The notes beneath the pieces are model-generated. The model was not told the DNA's origin. It did no database searches and saw nothing but the letters and a program-made list of their open reading frames with translations. A DNA stretch of 64,000 nt from Corbicula japonica (Eukaryota > Mollusca > Bivalvia > Venerida > Cyrenidae): positions 7,688,938-7,752,937 of the forward strand of contig JAZAYU010000008.1 in the NCBI GenBank assembly GCA_038501625.1. Direction: 5' to 3'. Each line of letters opens with the position of its first letter. The stretch's first letter is position 1. Positions 34,811 through 45,565 of this stretch are shown here, one piece after another. The position numbers were made by a program, and so were the translations under genes.

Positions 34811-36880
34811 GTTGACATGTTAGTTTGACGAGCACAATAAGGCAATCGATTTGTTTTACTTTTGTCCTTATAATGCCCAAATAAATGTTGCTGCGACACC
34901 CACCACAAACATATTGATGAAGCGCCCCTTACATGACCAAATAAATGTTGCTGCCATGTGGCTTGTTTATGAAGCGCCAGACTTGTATCAATATAGCTGT
35001 TGCGTCGATGCCCGCCATATGGCATCTGCCAATGTAAAAGAACTTCGATATTTGCCGTGCGGCATGTTGATGAAACGCCCGCCGTACGGCCTCGAAATCC
35101 GCCAATTGGAAGGTTTATGAAACATATAGAGTTCGCACATGTAAAAACACGAGACAATGAATTCAACCTTTTATTTTATAAGTCATGATATGAAACCGAA
35201 TTTATAAAAAAAACAGCAATACAATTCTTAATTAAATAATACGCTAATCGTTTGATTCTTAATCCATTAATTGATTTAATCCATACTTGATATTTGGCGT
35301 TTAGCATATTAAGGAATTGACAATTCCAAGGGCGGAGAAGAGTTAGTGCGAGTAGTTTCCCCAGATACTTTACAAAATCTTTACATTGCTTATACGTTAA
35401 AGGAATGGTATTTTCAAAACACCTTTGTATTTTGTTTCTGTCATTGCCTTTATTTTGAACTTGTATAATAGTCGAGATCGTAACGCAATTTGTAAAACTA
35501 ATGGTTCTAAACTTTTTTTGAGAAATAAATATTAAAGGATAATGGTTGCTTGTGCTAGTTGTAATACAAGTTTTTGAAATTATAAATTATGAATTATCCT
35601 TTATACACTGGATAATTGATGGTTTTGTTTTAATATTTTACTATTATACATTTTGCGCGCGTCACGGGAAAAAGGTACCTTAACGAATTAATTAAGTAAT
35701 TTTCCTTGAAATGACGAAATGAAATAAATCCAAGTTCTTTTCAACACACGCAAAAATATCCCCGATGAAATCTTTTTCCCATGACGTGCCATCATTTTAG
35801 AAAAACCTCTTCTTACGATCAGTAAGATTAAACACATGTTGTTCATATTCATATTTTGACTAGAAAAAGATATGACTGTTGTTCTTCTGTAGTTTGTTGT
35901 TGTTTATTTTGTCAAACAATTGTCCTGATTAAGATCCATTTAATTTGTAAGAAATACATTCAATTTACGGGCTAATTAGAAGGCAGGTAATCAAAGTATT
36001 AGGGACATATCTGTAATTGCAACTTAACAATTGTCTTTAAACACGTTTCTTGACCGACAAAACCATATAAGAAACGCCAGTATACAATCCTACTGTGATA
36101 CCACTAACTTTCGCGGAGACGAACTTTCAAAATCTCTATAACGGCAAAATGCCGTTCAATAAAACTTTGCAGAGATAAATAGTACTAATGTATGTTTATT
36201 TTGATATGATAAGACACGTTAAAAAGTAAAGAAAAATGACTAAATCTAACCATTCCACACACTTCTATATAAAAACAACATAATTTTAAATGTCCACATG
36301 AGTAATGTGATACTGACATCAATATATTGAATCCTCTTGACATATATATGTAAACTCTATGAGATATTTGTAAGTGTGTTTGACCTTCAATTTCCTGGTC
36401 GCTTCCTTGTCGCGTAAATGAGTGACACACGTTTTTTCTCTTCATAACTAAAAGTTCGTTGAAAAGGAAACATTTTCTTGTCAGGATCTTTATACTCATA
36501 TGACATTTAAAACATTTTTGTGTTGCTTAGTTTTAGTGAATTTATGTAAATAGAATTTTAGGGAATTTTTAGGTCTAGCTTTTTATTTCTGTTCTAACTT
36601 TTCTTAATATATGTAAAATGAAGGAACACTAATAACGATTATTTTATTGAACTGCAGTTCGACGTTACATACATGTTAATATTGTTATTTTTAACGATGT
36701 CAGTGCAATGAATACTGAAGACAGCTCTTAAGAAGTGCGCATCCGTATTCAAGTAGCGATGTATCTAACCTAAACATTGTAAAATTACAATTTAACAATG
36801 AGGTGTCGAAGAATATTATAAGAAACTGTATTAGAAGACGGACTAAGAGACAGAGTGCGAGTTATATGAGCTAGATAATA
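34811..36880. other. Intergenic, no gene recognised
   Basis: 34870-35110 has imperfect repeats (ACCAAATAAATGTTGCTGC). The rest is AT-rich and unremarkable. Confidence 0.35.
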
Positions 36881-36884
36881 AGAA

Positions 36885-37503
36885 CGAAATTGGAGAATGA
36901 TATAGACAAGATGGATAATGAAGAATGATGTAGACACGATGAATAAGGAAGAATGAAATTGCTTAGGATATGGAGAATGACGTAGATAAGAAGGATAATG
37001 GAGAATTGTGTAGATAAGGATAATTGAGAACGATGTAGATAAGAAGGATAATGGAGAATTATGTAGATAAGAAGGACGAAAAGAAATGGAATGGAGGATG
37101 GCTTGGATCAGAAGGGTGATGGGAAGACGGATGAAGAAGGGTGTAGACGAAACGATGAAAAGATGGAGAATAGGGGAGGATGTGGATAATAAGGATGAAA
37201 AGTAAGGATAATGGTAGATAAATAAGTTGGTTGATAAAATGAGGATAGATGAAGATGTGAATAATATTGATGAAAAGGAATGATAATACTTGGTGGATAA
37301 GTGGGATAATAAAAGGCGGATGGAGGGAGGATGTGCATAGGAATGACGGAGGAGAATGTGGATGAGAGCGAAGATGACGAGGAGGATAAAGATTGATGTG
37401 GATAAGAAGGATCAGAAGAAGGAGGACGGAGAATGAAGTCGATAGGAAGGAAGAGTAGAAGAAGGCTGAAGGATGACGGAGATGATGATGATGATGATGA
37501 TGA
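36885..37503 (+). repeat. Purine-rich GA/GAT tract
   Basis: The + strand is mostly A and G, built from variants of AAGGATAATGGAGAATGATGTAGATAAG, and ends in (GAT)n. The Ser/Pro/His-rich minus ORFs at 37059-37623 come from this composition. It lies about 190 bp upstream of the gene at 37689. Confidence 0.75.
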
Positions 37504-37688
37504 TCCAAAAGATGTGTAAGAGAATACCCTCCAGTTGAGCACCCACACTAGATACGGCCCTGAACATATTTTTTCAACGTCTGCTCTCCCGGCAATCCCA
37601 GTCGATTGTTCAGTCGCAAACAAGAACAGAAATCAAGCATTTATAAGATCAAGCACTTCAGATTTTATAAAAACCTCTTGAAGACCAG

Positions 37689-39320
37689 ATGTGTTTTAAC
37701 TGTGAAGCATCCGATATATTAGAAGACCTGATTATTTTGCAAAAGACAACAACAGCCAACTATTTAGTTATGAAAAGCAACGAGATTATTAACCCAGATA
37801 AATCCGGTAATTCTACTTCGGATTTAAAGAAATTGTATAGCTCCCATGTTCAAGAGCATTTCACATTACAAAAGCAAATACATGACCTGGATAATGCTAA
37901 GGTAAAGAAAATAAGAGAACTAAATACAAATGAGAATCTGTTTTTAAAGAAATATGAAAAGTATGCCAGAAGTGCGCGATTAGGGCGAAGGCTATCGGTT
38001 GATTCTGGGATCGCCCGAGTCCTAGAGGCGAACAACACCGCCAATAGTAGGCCACACAGTCGTGCGAACGAACAGTCGTGGGATAAATCGTTCGTGAGGG
38101 ACGCTATAAGTAGTGACTGTCCGTATTCTCTGGGTACTTGGAATAGATTGGTCGACAGCGAAAAGAGTAGCTTAGAGGAAAACAAGCGTGATATACTGTT
38201 CGGTGAGGAGAAAGTAAACGAAAGTGACAAGGAGATTGAAAATAGTGATTTGGAAGATATTCCTGAGATGCAGAAGCTGGCGAATAAACTGGAAGCCAGT
38301 GGCAAACGGCTTGAGAAACGACAGACACTCGAACCGATAACAGCGCAGAGCTTTACCTTCGACCAGGAAGCAGTGGATTGCGAAATTCGCGAAATACAGA
38401 GCAAACAGAAGGCTAGAGGCAGACGACATTCGATAGCAATAAGCGCAGTGTCCAGAGGAGCTTCGAATAATATTGGTTCTGTGTTTCATCTTCCAAGTAT
38501 TGGTGAAAGCGGTCGCACGTCCCCGGGTAGGCAAATTTCATTATCAAACCCCGAATGTGACAAACAGTTGGAAACACCCGTTGAAAAAATTGAGAAAAAA
38601 CAAATGACATCTCCAGAAAGGAAGATACTGAAAAACAGTCGGAAGCTTTCGCTTGCGGAAACTAGATCGAAATCCGTGCACATTCAGGAATCTAGAGGTA
38701 GAACAGAATTCCAAATACCGGAAATACAAGTTGTTAGTGAAGATGGTGTGACGACAACTGAAGGGAATGTAGGTGAACTTGATCTTATCCTTCAAGCTAA
38801 ACGTCCTATTCCTACAGCAGCAATTTTTGTGCAAGGTGAATCTAATGAAAGCAAAACTGCACAAACGAACACTGACACTCTTAGTGAAGTAATATCTCCG
38901 AGAAATAGCTTGCAGCTGCCAAAATTACCTAATATACCAAAGGCCTCTCAAAATCTCGTTAAACAGTCCGACACTGAGAGTTCTCAATGTAAACACGTGT
39001 CGTTTGACGACGAACCAGCAAGAGATCGTTCCAATAGTGACGCTTCAAATTTGACAGAGATAGGGAGCGGCAGTCCTTATGGAGTTCGTGGACGAAGGTC
39101 AAGTATGAAAGTAGCAAATTTAAAACTGTTAGTAGACTCGCATCACGGAGCGGCCAAACTGCGCTACATTGCCAAACTTGCAAATGAAATGGAAAAAGAA
39201 GAGATGGCTAAACATCCAGTGGAGCCTGAACCGGACATATATAAGGAATTAAGCCGCTGTAGGTATCTACGAAAGGCGCCCCGTGAAGAATCGACATTAA
39301 GCGACGACAGTAGATGTTAA
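37689..39320 (+). CDS. Single-exon gene, 543-residue Ser-rich protein of unknown function
   Basis: An uninterrupted 543-codon ORF, by far the longest non-repetitive one here. ATG 37689 is the first Met after an in-frame TAA at 37668-37670. Residues about 1-100 look helical, with a possible coiled coil around 45-95 (SSHVQEHFTLQKQIHDLDNA). The rest is polar, Ser/Glu/Arg-rich and probably disordered. Basophilic kinase-type sites recur: RRLS (100-103), RRHS (245-248), RKLS (318-321), RRSS (469-472). KHVSF (435-439) fits the PP1-docking pattern. There is no signal peptide or membrane span. AATAAA follows at 39453. Codon use and length argue for a real gene; I do not recognise the family. The PP1/kinase link is only inference. 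Confidence 0.75.
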   Translation: MCFNCEASDILEDLIILQKTTTANYLVMKSNEIINPDKSGNSTSDLKKLYSSHVQEHFTLQKQIHDLDNAKVKKIRELNTNENLFLKKYEKYARSARLGRRLSVDSGIARVLEANNTANSRPHSRANEQSWDKSFVRDAISSDCPYSLGTWNRLVDSEKSSLEENKRDILFGEEKVNESDKEIENSDLEDIPEMQKLANKLEASGKRLEKRQTLEPITAQSFTFDQEAVDCEIREIQSKQKARGRRHSIAISAVSRGASNNIGSVFHLPSIGESGRTSPGRQISLSNPECDKQLETPVEKIEKKQMTSPERKILKNSRKLSLAETRSKSVHIQESRGRTEFQIPEIQVVSEDGVTTTEGNVGELDLILQAKRPIPTAAIFVQGESNESKTAQTNTDTLSEVISPRNSLQLPKLPNIPKASQNLVKQSDTESSQCKHVSFDDEPARDRSNSDASNLTEIGSGSPYGVRGRRSSMKVANLKLLVDSHHGAAKLRYIAKLANEMEKEEMAKHPVEPEPDIYKELSRCRYLRKAPREESTLSDDSRC

Positions 39321-39452
39321 AGACAAATGTCTAAGACATACCAGTACGGCTCTCCCTGTAACGTTTTCTTTAAGGTACAGACTAAGGGGCAGTTTATGCT
39401 CGGTTCAAATCGTTGTAATGAAGAGCCTTTCTAATGCAAGTTTGACATGTAG

Positions 39453-39458
39453 AATAAA
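39453..39458 (+). terminator. Polyadenylation signal of the 543-residue gene
   Basis: AATAAA 132 bases after the TAA stop at 39318-39320. Confidence 0.6.
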
Positions 39459-39654
39459 ACTGGTAAAATGGAATTGATTTTTATCCTGCTTTATGTCTTG
39501 TGAGAAGTTTTACTTTTTTGTGATGAAAGATATGTAACAATACAACTCCCGTGGTTCTGCTGGAGAATTCATTCTTTGCACACTATACCATACATTGTTA
39601 AACTGGAGCTGTTGACATAGCCAAATAGGCGTAACATTGTGTAAGGGCGCGTTA

Positions 39655-39860
39655 TGGGAAAGGTTCCTTCGGAAAATTGAGGTCAAGTCTTGGAATGACG
39701 TGGAGCAGACGACATTACTTAATATGCATTTCACCAGAAATACCATCAAAATGTCAAAATGTGTAGTAAAATCACAAGTTAGTAACTGGAAAATAATTGA
39801 TTATTATTGTAAGTTCTTTCCAAATACAGCAAAAACTAAAATGTCCAAAATATGACCATG
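39655..39860. repeat. Dispersed CRE-type repeat, copy 3
   Basis: AAGTCTTGGAATGACGTGGAGCAG, TAGTAAAATCACAAGTTAG, TTCTTTCCAAA and AACTAAAATGTCCAAAAT occur in the same order as at 2690-3130. Confidence 0.55.
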
Positions 39861-40838
39861 GCTTGCCTCATTAAAAATCTCAGTTGTGCAGTTCCTCAGA
39901 GACCTATATATATAAACATCCATATTGATTACTATGACGCGGATAGCGATCACGTGACTCGCCGAGATAACGCAGGCCGCGTGCACATGCGAGAAAAAGC
40001 GATGACGCATATCTATGTATAATATAGGTCTATGAGTTCCTTTTCTTGGTCATACATGTAACTGAATGTAAAAAGTAGTAGGCTTACACTGATGAAAACA
40101 GACAAGACTGTATTAAAACATCTTATATTAAATCTGGATAAGCTAGTTTTTTTATTGAGGAATAATCTGGCCAAATGATAATAAAACTTGTTAAAAGTTG
40201 ATGTGGTCAAATTGTCATAACTCTTTGACTGGTGTAAAGCCCATTTGCCCATCTTTAAAATCATCTCAAAAAGTTTTGAAATTCCTTTTCAGGGAAATTA
40301 AAAACATAAAATAAATTGCCCATCATAAATTGTTTCTTTGTATCATGTTTGTGAACAGAACAGATTGGCATGAGCCAGTCAAGTTAAATTGGAATGGCGT
40401 CCCGTTACCTGAAACGCAAACTTTCCAGTCCGCCAAACCAAAAGGATTTAAAGTTTGGTTTCTTTTCACAGTAATAAGTAGCTGCAGGTCAAATAACCTT
40501 GATAAAGTAAGTCATTAACGAATGATTGGCATATAAACTTGTAAGTTGAAGAAAAACAAATTTAATCTGCTCTTTTTATTGTTCAAACACTTTAGTACAA
40601 AAAAGTACAAACAAGTTAACAGTAATATCTCACAAGTTAAATCCAAATATAACCAATGTATAGAAGTTAAATTCAAATATAACCAATGTATAGCATAAAT
40701 CATCTGAAGGCAGAAAATGTATATTAAACAAAATTTATTTCACAAACAAAGAAGAACAACAACAAAATATGAAAGTTATTGACAGTCAATAAATCACACA
40801 TGCCTACCCCAGTACTGGTACACAAGGAATCTAAATCT
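39861..40838. other. Intergenic, no gene recognised
   Basis: AT-rich. A short direct repeat, TTAAATCCAAATATAACCAATGTATAG, occurs at 40640-40690 with one mismatch. Confidence 0.4.
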
Positions 40839-40840
40839 GT

Positions 40841-41058
40841 GCTTAAGGTTATAAAGCTGAGCATGGAAACCAGTCTCAAATCTCAAGTATCTGATTGGCT
40901 GAAATGGCGATAATGCTTTTATAAATCATAAATTTGGAATAACAGCGTCAGTAAAAAATGCAATTGATTTGAGCCATTTCAGGCCATGGTGATCAATCAA
41001 TAGTCCAATAAGATACTCAAGTACTAAGAGTTTCCAATCTAAATTTTATCATTTCAGA
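40841..41058. mobile_element. Foldback MITE family B, with arms pushed apart
   Basis: Left arm GGTTATAAAGCTGAGCATGG to GATTGGCTGAAATGGCG. A weak right arm, TTTCCAATCTAAATTTTATCA, is at 41031-41058. Unrelated sequence lies between. Confidence 0.6.
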
Positions 41059-41113
41059 CATGTCAAAATTAAAACCAACAAGCAAAGACATCGGCCAGCA
41101 ATATCACACTCAA

Positions 41114-41338
41114 TTAACCCTTTACTCCATATACATGTATATTAATTAAATCTCATGTGCAACCAGTGTAGATACAGATCAGCTGGCACATCTGTGTCGT
41201 CTCATCAGGATCTGCACCGTTTGGTTTTTGGTCAGAAATAACCTAATAATTAAAAAAGCGTACTGTGTAAATCCTGATCAGATAGCACAAATGTGCCAGC
41301 TCACATAAAGGTGTATACATTTATGGAGGAAAGGGTAA
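41114..41338. mobile_element. TTAA foldback MITE family A, near full length
   Basis: TTAACCCTTTACTCCATATAC at the left, paired inner arms around CATCAGGATCTGCACCG, and GGAGGAAAGGGTAA at the right, where the final TTAA has decayed. Confidence 0.82.
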
Positions 41339-41649
41339 GAATACAATTGAAAGTATGTGTACTATCACCACACAAGAAAATTATCACATACCTTATGTAG
41401 TCTGTCTGTTTTCTAAACATTTGCTAAAAGGTTGCCACAAAACGGTACAGCCTTACATGTAAGAAAACATTGCAACCTTTCTAATTCTTACTAAATTCAA
41501 TCTTTCATGATGTAAAGAAAATGTAAAACAGCTTTAAAAATATTTTTCCATTGATTTTTATGTTCTTTCCCCTGTTGATATATTTTGTTTATTTTCTGTC
41601 AATGTAAAGCTACTGTATTAGTGTTAACTTTCTACTGACAGTCAGTCGA

Positions 41650-41835
41650 GGTGTGCCAGTGTAGATCCAGAGAAGCCTCCTTACCCTAGCAGTTTGATCA
41701 AGATATACAGTAGTCACTTTAACATCATATTATAAACCAGTGTAGTGTAGATCCTGATCAGACAACATACATGTGAAGGCCGATTTAGATAGACCTTGGC
41801 AACACATAACTAATATCAATAGAGAAAAGGGGTTT
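41650..41835. mobile_element. TTAA foldback MITE family A, degenerate
   Basis: GTGCCAGTGTAGATCCAGAG and GTAGTGTAGATCCTGATCAG are recognisable; the termini are lost. Confidence 0.5.
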
Positions 41836-41839
41836 AATA

Positions 41840-42730
41840 ATTGTAATTTTAGTTGTAATTCAATTTTCAAGTTTACAGGTATGTAACTTTTTTAACAACA
41901 GCAGAATGAGTTCATGAATGAAAAGGTGGAATGTGAAGTTATACTGCATTTAGTAATTCTTTGGAAATGAAACATCTTTCACCTCCATTTAACTTAAGAA
42001 CTTCATAAAACCTCAGATACAAATACGAAAATCTTTTGAAAACCAGATAGAAAATGAATTACAAAGATTTTTAAAGCTTAGAAAAAGTAAAGCAGTTATC
42101 TGTATTTAATTTCAAATGAAGAAAAATTGGTTGGATGGATGGATGGATGGATGGATGTATAAATGGGACGGGATGGACTGGAAGATAAGAAGATAATAAT
42201 TATCAACACCATTGTGAGGCACTGACCATGGGGTGGCAGAGGCGGCAGATAACAACATTTTTTTAAACAATAAATATAATTTTTAAATGAAATACTCAAG
42301 TTCTTAACCATAGAGTCCCACCCTGTTTGTTGACACAGGCCATCACCCCAGTCTTTGCAAGCACAGTTTTAAGTCTGATCTATAGTAGCGTGTTGTTTAT
42401 AAATTTCTTAATAAAAAAGAAGGAAGTCTAAGTAAATAATTGTTGAGTCACAGATGTTACTGGTAATACAGCATTTTCTGCTATTGATCTTTATTACCAG
42501 TTGTACATAGAAACTCGGAAATATAAAAAAAATCTGGTGGTTTTAGGGCAGAAACCCCTTCACGACCAAAACCAATTCTTTTAAATTGTACAAGTAGGTC
42601 AGTTTGTGTGTAATATTATTTTAAATCAATATCTTCAAAAATATTAAAGGCATGGTGAATTGAAAATATTACTTCATGTATGCTAAATACTTCAAATGCA
42701 AATTTCACCTTCTCTACTTCACTTATACAG
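41840..42730. other. Intergenic, no gene recognised
   Basis: AT-rich. Only the (GGAT)n run stands out. Confidence 0.4.
42122..42172 (+). repeat. (GGAT)n microsatellite
   Basis: Five or more GGAT units, then a decayed GGGACGGGATGGACTGG. Confidence 0.8.
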
Positions 42731-42734
42731 CTTA

Positions 42735-42905
42735 TATCCCATATGTGGCCATGTCAGATCCAGATCAGCCTGCATATCCATGCATTATGATTGTGATCTT
42801 CACTGTTCACTTTTGGAGTCTTTGGTTTATCTCTGATCAGGAAACAGACAGTGTAGATAAAGATCTGACTCACGAATGTGCAGGGTGATCTAAACCAATG
42901 CTCGG
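42735..42905. mobile_element. TTAA foldback MITE family A, degenerate
   Basis: GTCAGATCCAGATCAGCCTGC, TGATCTTCACTGTTCACTTTT, CAGTGTAGATAAAGATCTGAC and GGGTGATCTAAACC. Confidence 0.55.
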
Positions 42906-43207
42906 TGCACATGGAATATAAGAACTATTCATAAAAAACATTACAACAAAATCAAAATGCCAGTTCATCTTTCTTATATTTATCACTATCACATTACTGA
43001 GTATAAATATATTTAAAGGTATAAAAAACATGAAACAACATGATTTATGAGTATAAACAAGAAACAAACATGTAAGTAAAGAGGTCCCATTATGTCTTTG
43101 ATATGAAACACATGAATCAAATAGAAACACAGCAAAATAATCCTATCAGATATAAATACAAAATCTTCAATTATCATATTCATCCTGCATCCTCAGGCCT
43201 ACATTTC

Positions 43208-43306
43208 AAGGTCTCTGCCCATGACCATAAAACTAAGATTGGAGACAAGTCTCAAATCTGAAGCATCCAGTATGTCTCCAATCTTAGTTTTATGATTTTG
43301 GGCCCT
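43208..43306. mobile_element. Foldback MITE family B, deleted centre
   Basis: ACCATAAAACTAAGATTGG and CCAATCTTAGTTTTATGAT are near-perfect inverted arms with most of the centre missing. Confidence 0.75.
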
Positions 43307-43799
43307 GTTTAACATAAGCTGTCCCTTTTGCCATAAGCTTTCCCTTTTTTCAGTGTCAATAGGGATTTGCATTAATTAGGTGATTGGTACAAGTAGGATA
43401 CACACTTTATTAATACATGATGAACACCCTGTTAACAACACCTGATATAAATTTGTTGAGGAAGTTTTCAGGTTAAATCCAGAGCTTTGAATGCGGGGCT
43501 GGATTAATTCTTATAGATTTCTGACAAGAGGCAGATTTTTTTCATTTGCATTTCATAAACAGTAAGACAATACATCAAAATTGTTTGTGATTTGGATTTT
43601 GTTTCCCAGTAAATGGCTTAAAACAATATCTGCAAAAGTAAAGAAAAAAAATCTGCTCATATGAATTTCACTTTGCAAACTACAATCTGAGCAAATCACA
43701 GTTATCTGAGCCACAGTATGAGCAGGTGTGTTCATAAATGATCAACTATTATAGATGGGCAGATGTTATTGTATTTTTATATTTGGTATGGGAAAAAAT

Positions 43800-43960
43800 G
43801 GCGAGAACCAGTCTCAAAGAGCATGTAACTGATAATAGTGACCAGTCTACAATCCTAAGCATCTGATTGGCTGAAACTTGCAGTAAAGTCTTCAATCTGA
43901 CCAATCACAAGCTAGAATAGTAAGACCAGTCTATGGTCTCTATTTTATGATCTTGGGCAC
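43800..43960. mobile_element. Foldback MITE family B, degenerate
   Basis: GAACCAGTCTCAAAGAGC, GCATCTGATTGGCTGAAAC, AGACCAGTCTATGG and TTTTATGATCTTGGGC mark a scrambled copy. Confidence 0.6.
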
Positions 43961-44639
43961 AGCATCACTGTCAGTGGTGGTTAAAAAACATGGCAAACCG
44001 TAATTCACTTTGGAAAATCACAGTTCCTGTTGTTATCTGGATTTTGTCAAATAGCAAATAATAAACTTGACTTAACTACAGGCCTAAAAACAATTTAAAG
44101 AATTTTAAAGAGACTGAAAGAGGATTTTCTTTGTAAAACAGAAATTTTAAATACACCAGAAAACATCACTTCATCATTTTTGGGTCAGAAAAGCCAAAGA
44201 TTAGGATTGTCAGATCCCAATTAGCTAACTACATATTAAAATTGTCCAATTTATACACACAGGTTCATTTTGCAGTTAATGTTCAAGTCTGCAATGACCA
44301 TTTCAGTTTTGTTTCAGTCCTTCAAAACAGAACAGAAGTCAACTGTTGACATGTGTGTATTCTACAAAAAATAGATATATTTAACTAATTATAAGCTTTT
44401 TCTTATCAAAATATGGGCTATTCTGACAAAAATTCATTGCAGCACAGTAATGGCACATTTAACAGGGAACGATCATTAAAAACTTTATCAGATGACTTAC
44501 GTAACAATTAGTTTAATATTGAAACAAAATAGTAAGAATAGTATTAAACAATCTGGTTTGTCTAAAATGGCACTTTATGGAATAATACTGAAGAAATACA
44601 GTTAAATGTGTACTCCATATAATGGGTTTTAAAGCATTT

Positions 44640-44735
44640 GCTAACAGTGTCAAATCAGATCAGCTGCCACATCTGGAGATCTACACTGTTCACATGCACG
44701 ATAAAACACATGAATGTGAACTATAGGGTTTAATA
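44640..44735. mobile_element. TTAA foldback MITE family A, deleted
   Basis: AATCAGATCAGCTGCCACATC, GGAGATCTACACTGTTCAC and TATAGGGTTTAA. Confidence 0.5.
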
Positions 44736-45403
44736 TGATCGAAATATGATCTTAATTTATCACTTGGTTAGTTTAACCAGCAGATAAAGTTTCCAACCAC
44801 CGATCCCAGTCTGTCATTGTGACAGGCATCAATTTAGACAGGCATCAATTGTATCTTAATACAAGCATTGGTACAATAGAAAGACTTTGTTAAGATAAAC
44901 TGTTCACACTAAACATAACAAACAAAATGGAATTCTAAGAAACAAGATTTTCACAAAATATGATATGTAAACAAGTTCCAATAAACAATAAATACATGTA
45001 AACATTCACAAGAATGCCGTATCTGTATAACAAGTACATGTTCATTTCCATCTGTCTAGATAACTGACACTGTACACAAATATTTTAACAGATTGTGTAA
45101 GTTTTCTTTATTAAGGCTTTATGAAACTGAAAGCTGAACCAGATTTCTGCATGTTCAATTTATTTCCCATAATATAACTTCTTTGGGACAAATGGACCAA
45201 CTATAAATACATGATGTTTATGAAAGATACCAAGTCCAATCAAGAGTAAACCAAAGCCCTCCACGCCTGTCTATACAGATTTGGGAGGCAGGGGTTGACC
45301 TGCAAGTGGAAAGTACACAGACAATGAGTATAATAACAACAGACTGCACTATGAGATTCTGATGAATAGTTTTAAACAACATTATTTAATTTTTTATCAC
45401 TGT
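44736..45403. other. Intergenic, no gene
   Basis: AT-rich DNA downstream of the ABCA-like gene. Further TTTATT motifs (AATAAA on the minus strand) near 45108 and 45160 leave open a longer 3' UTR. Confidence 0.4.
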
Positions 45404-45409
45404 TTTATT
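45404..45409 (-). terminator. Polyadenylation signal of the ABCA-like gene
   Basis: TTTATT on +, AATAAA on -, only 12 bases after the stop codon. A GT-rich TGTTGTTT follows about 25 bases on, as in a functional poly(A) site. If used, the 3' UTR is about 30 bases. Confidence 0.5.
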
Positions 45410-45421
45410 GAGGGACATCTT

Positions 45422-45565
45422 TCACACTTCTGGATCCGGTATTACATGGCCTGCAGTTTCTTCATCAAACCTTGTCACTGGACGTCTGCGTTTTTGTGAA
45501 AATGTGGCAGAGACATCACTCTGTGTATCAAAGTCATCTCCAGAAGCCCCTTCCTTCGAATCAAC
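45422..45565 (-). CDS. ABCA-like terminal coding exon
   Basis: Acceptor GTTTTACAG. Encodes [20 protein letters not shown] ... [12 protein letters not shown], stop TGA (45424-45422). Confidence 0.85.
   Translation of the reverse strand, partial: VDSKEGASGDDFDTQSDVSATFSQKRRRPVTRFDEETAGHVIPDPEV

Noticed and set aside
34561..35166. 201-codon minus-strand ORF with a repeated WHRTDSFIWLASHRQ-type peptide
   Set aside because: It is the 28 bp minisatellite read through; 28 is not a multiple of three, and the open frame depends on stop-free units.
37059..37623. Overlapping Ser/Pro/His-rich minus-strand ORFs
   Set aside because: Explained by the purine-rich tract on the opposite strand.
37850..38864. 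Several minus-strand ORFs opposite the 543-residue gene
   Set aside because: Shadow frames of a longer, better supported plus-strand ORF.
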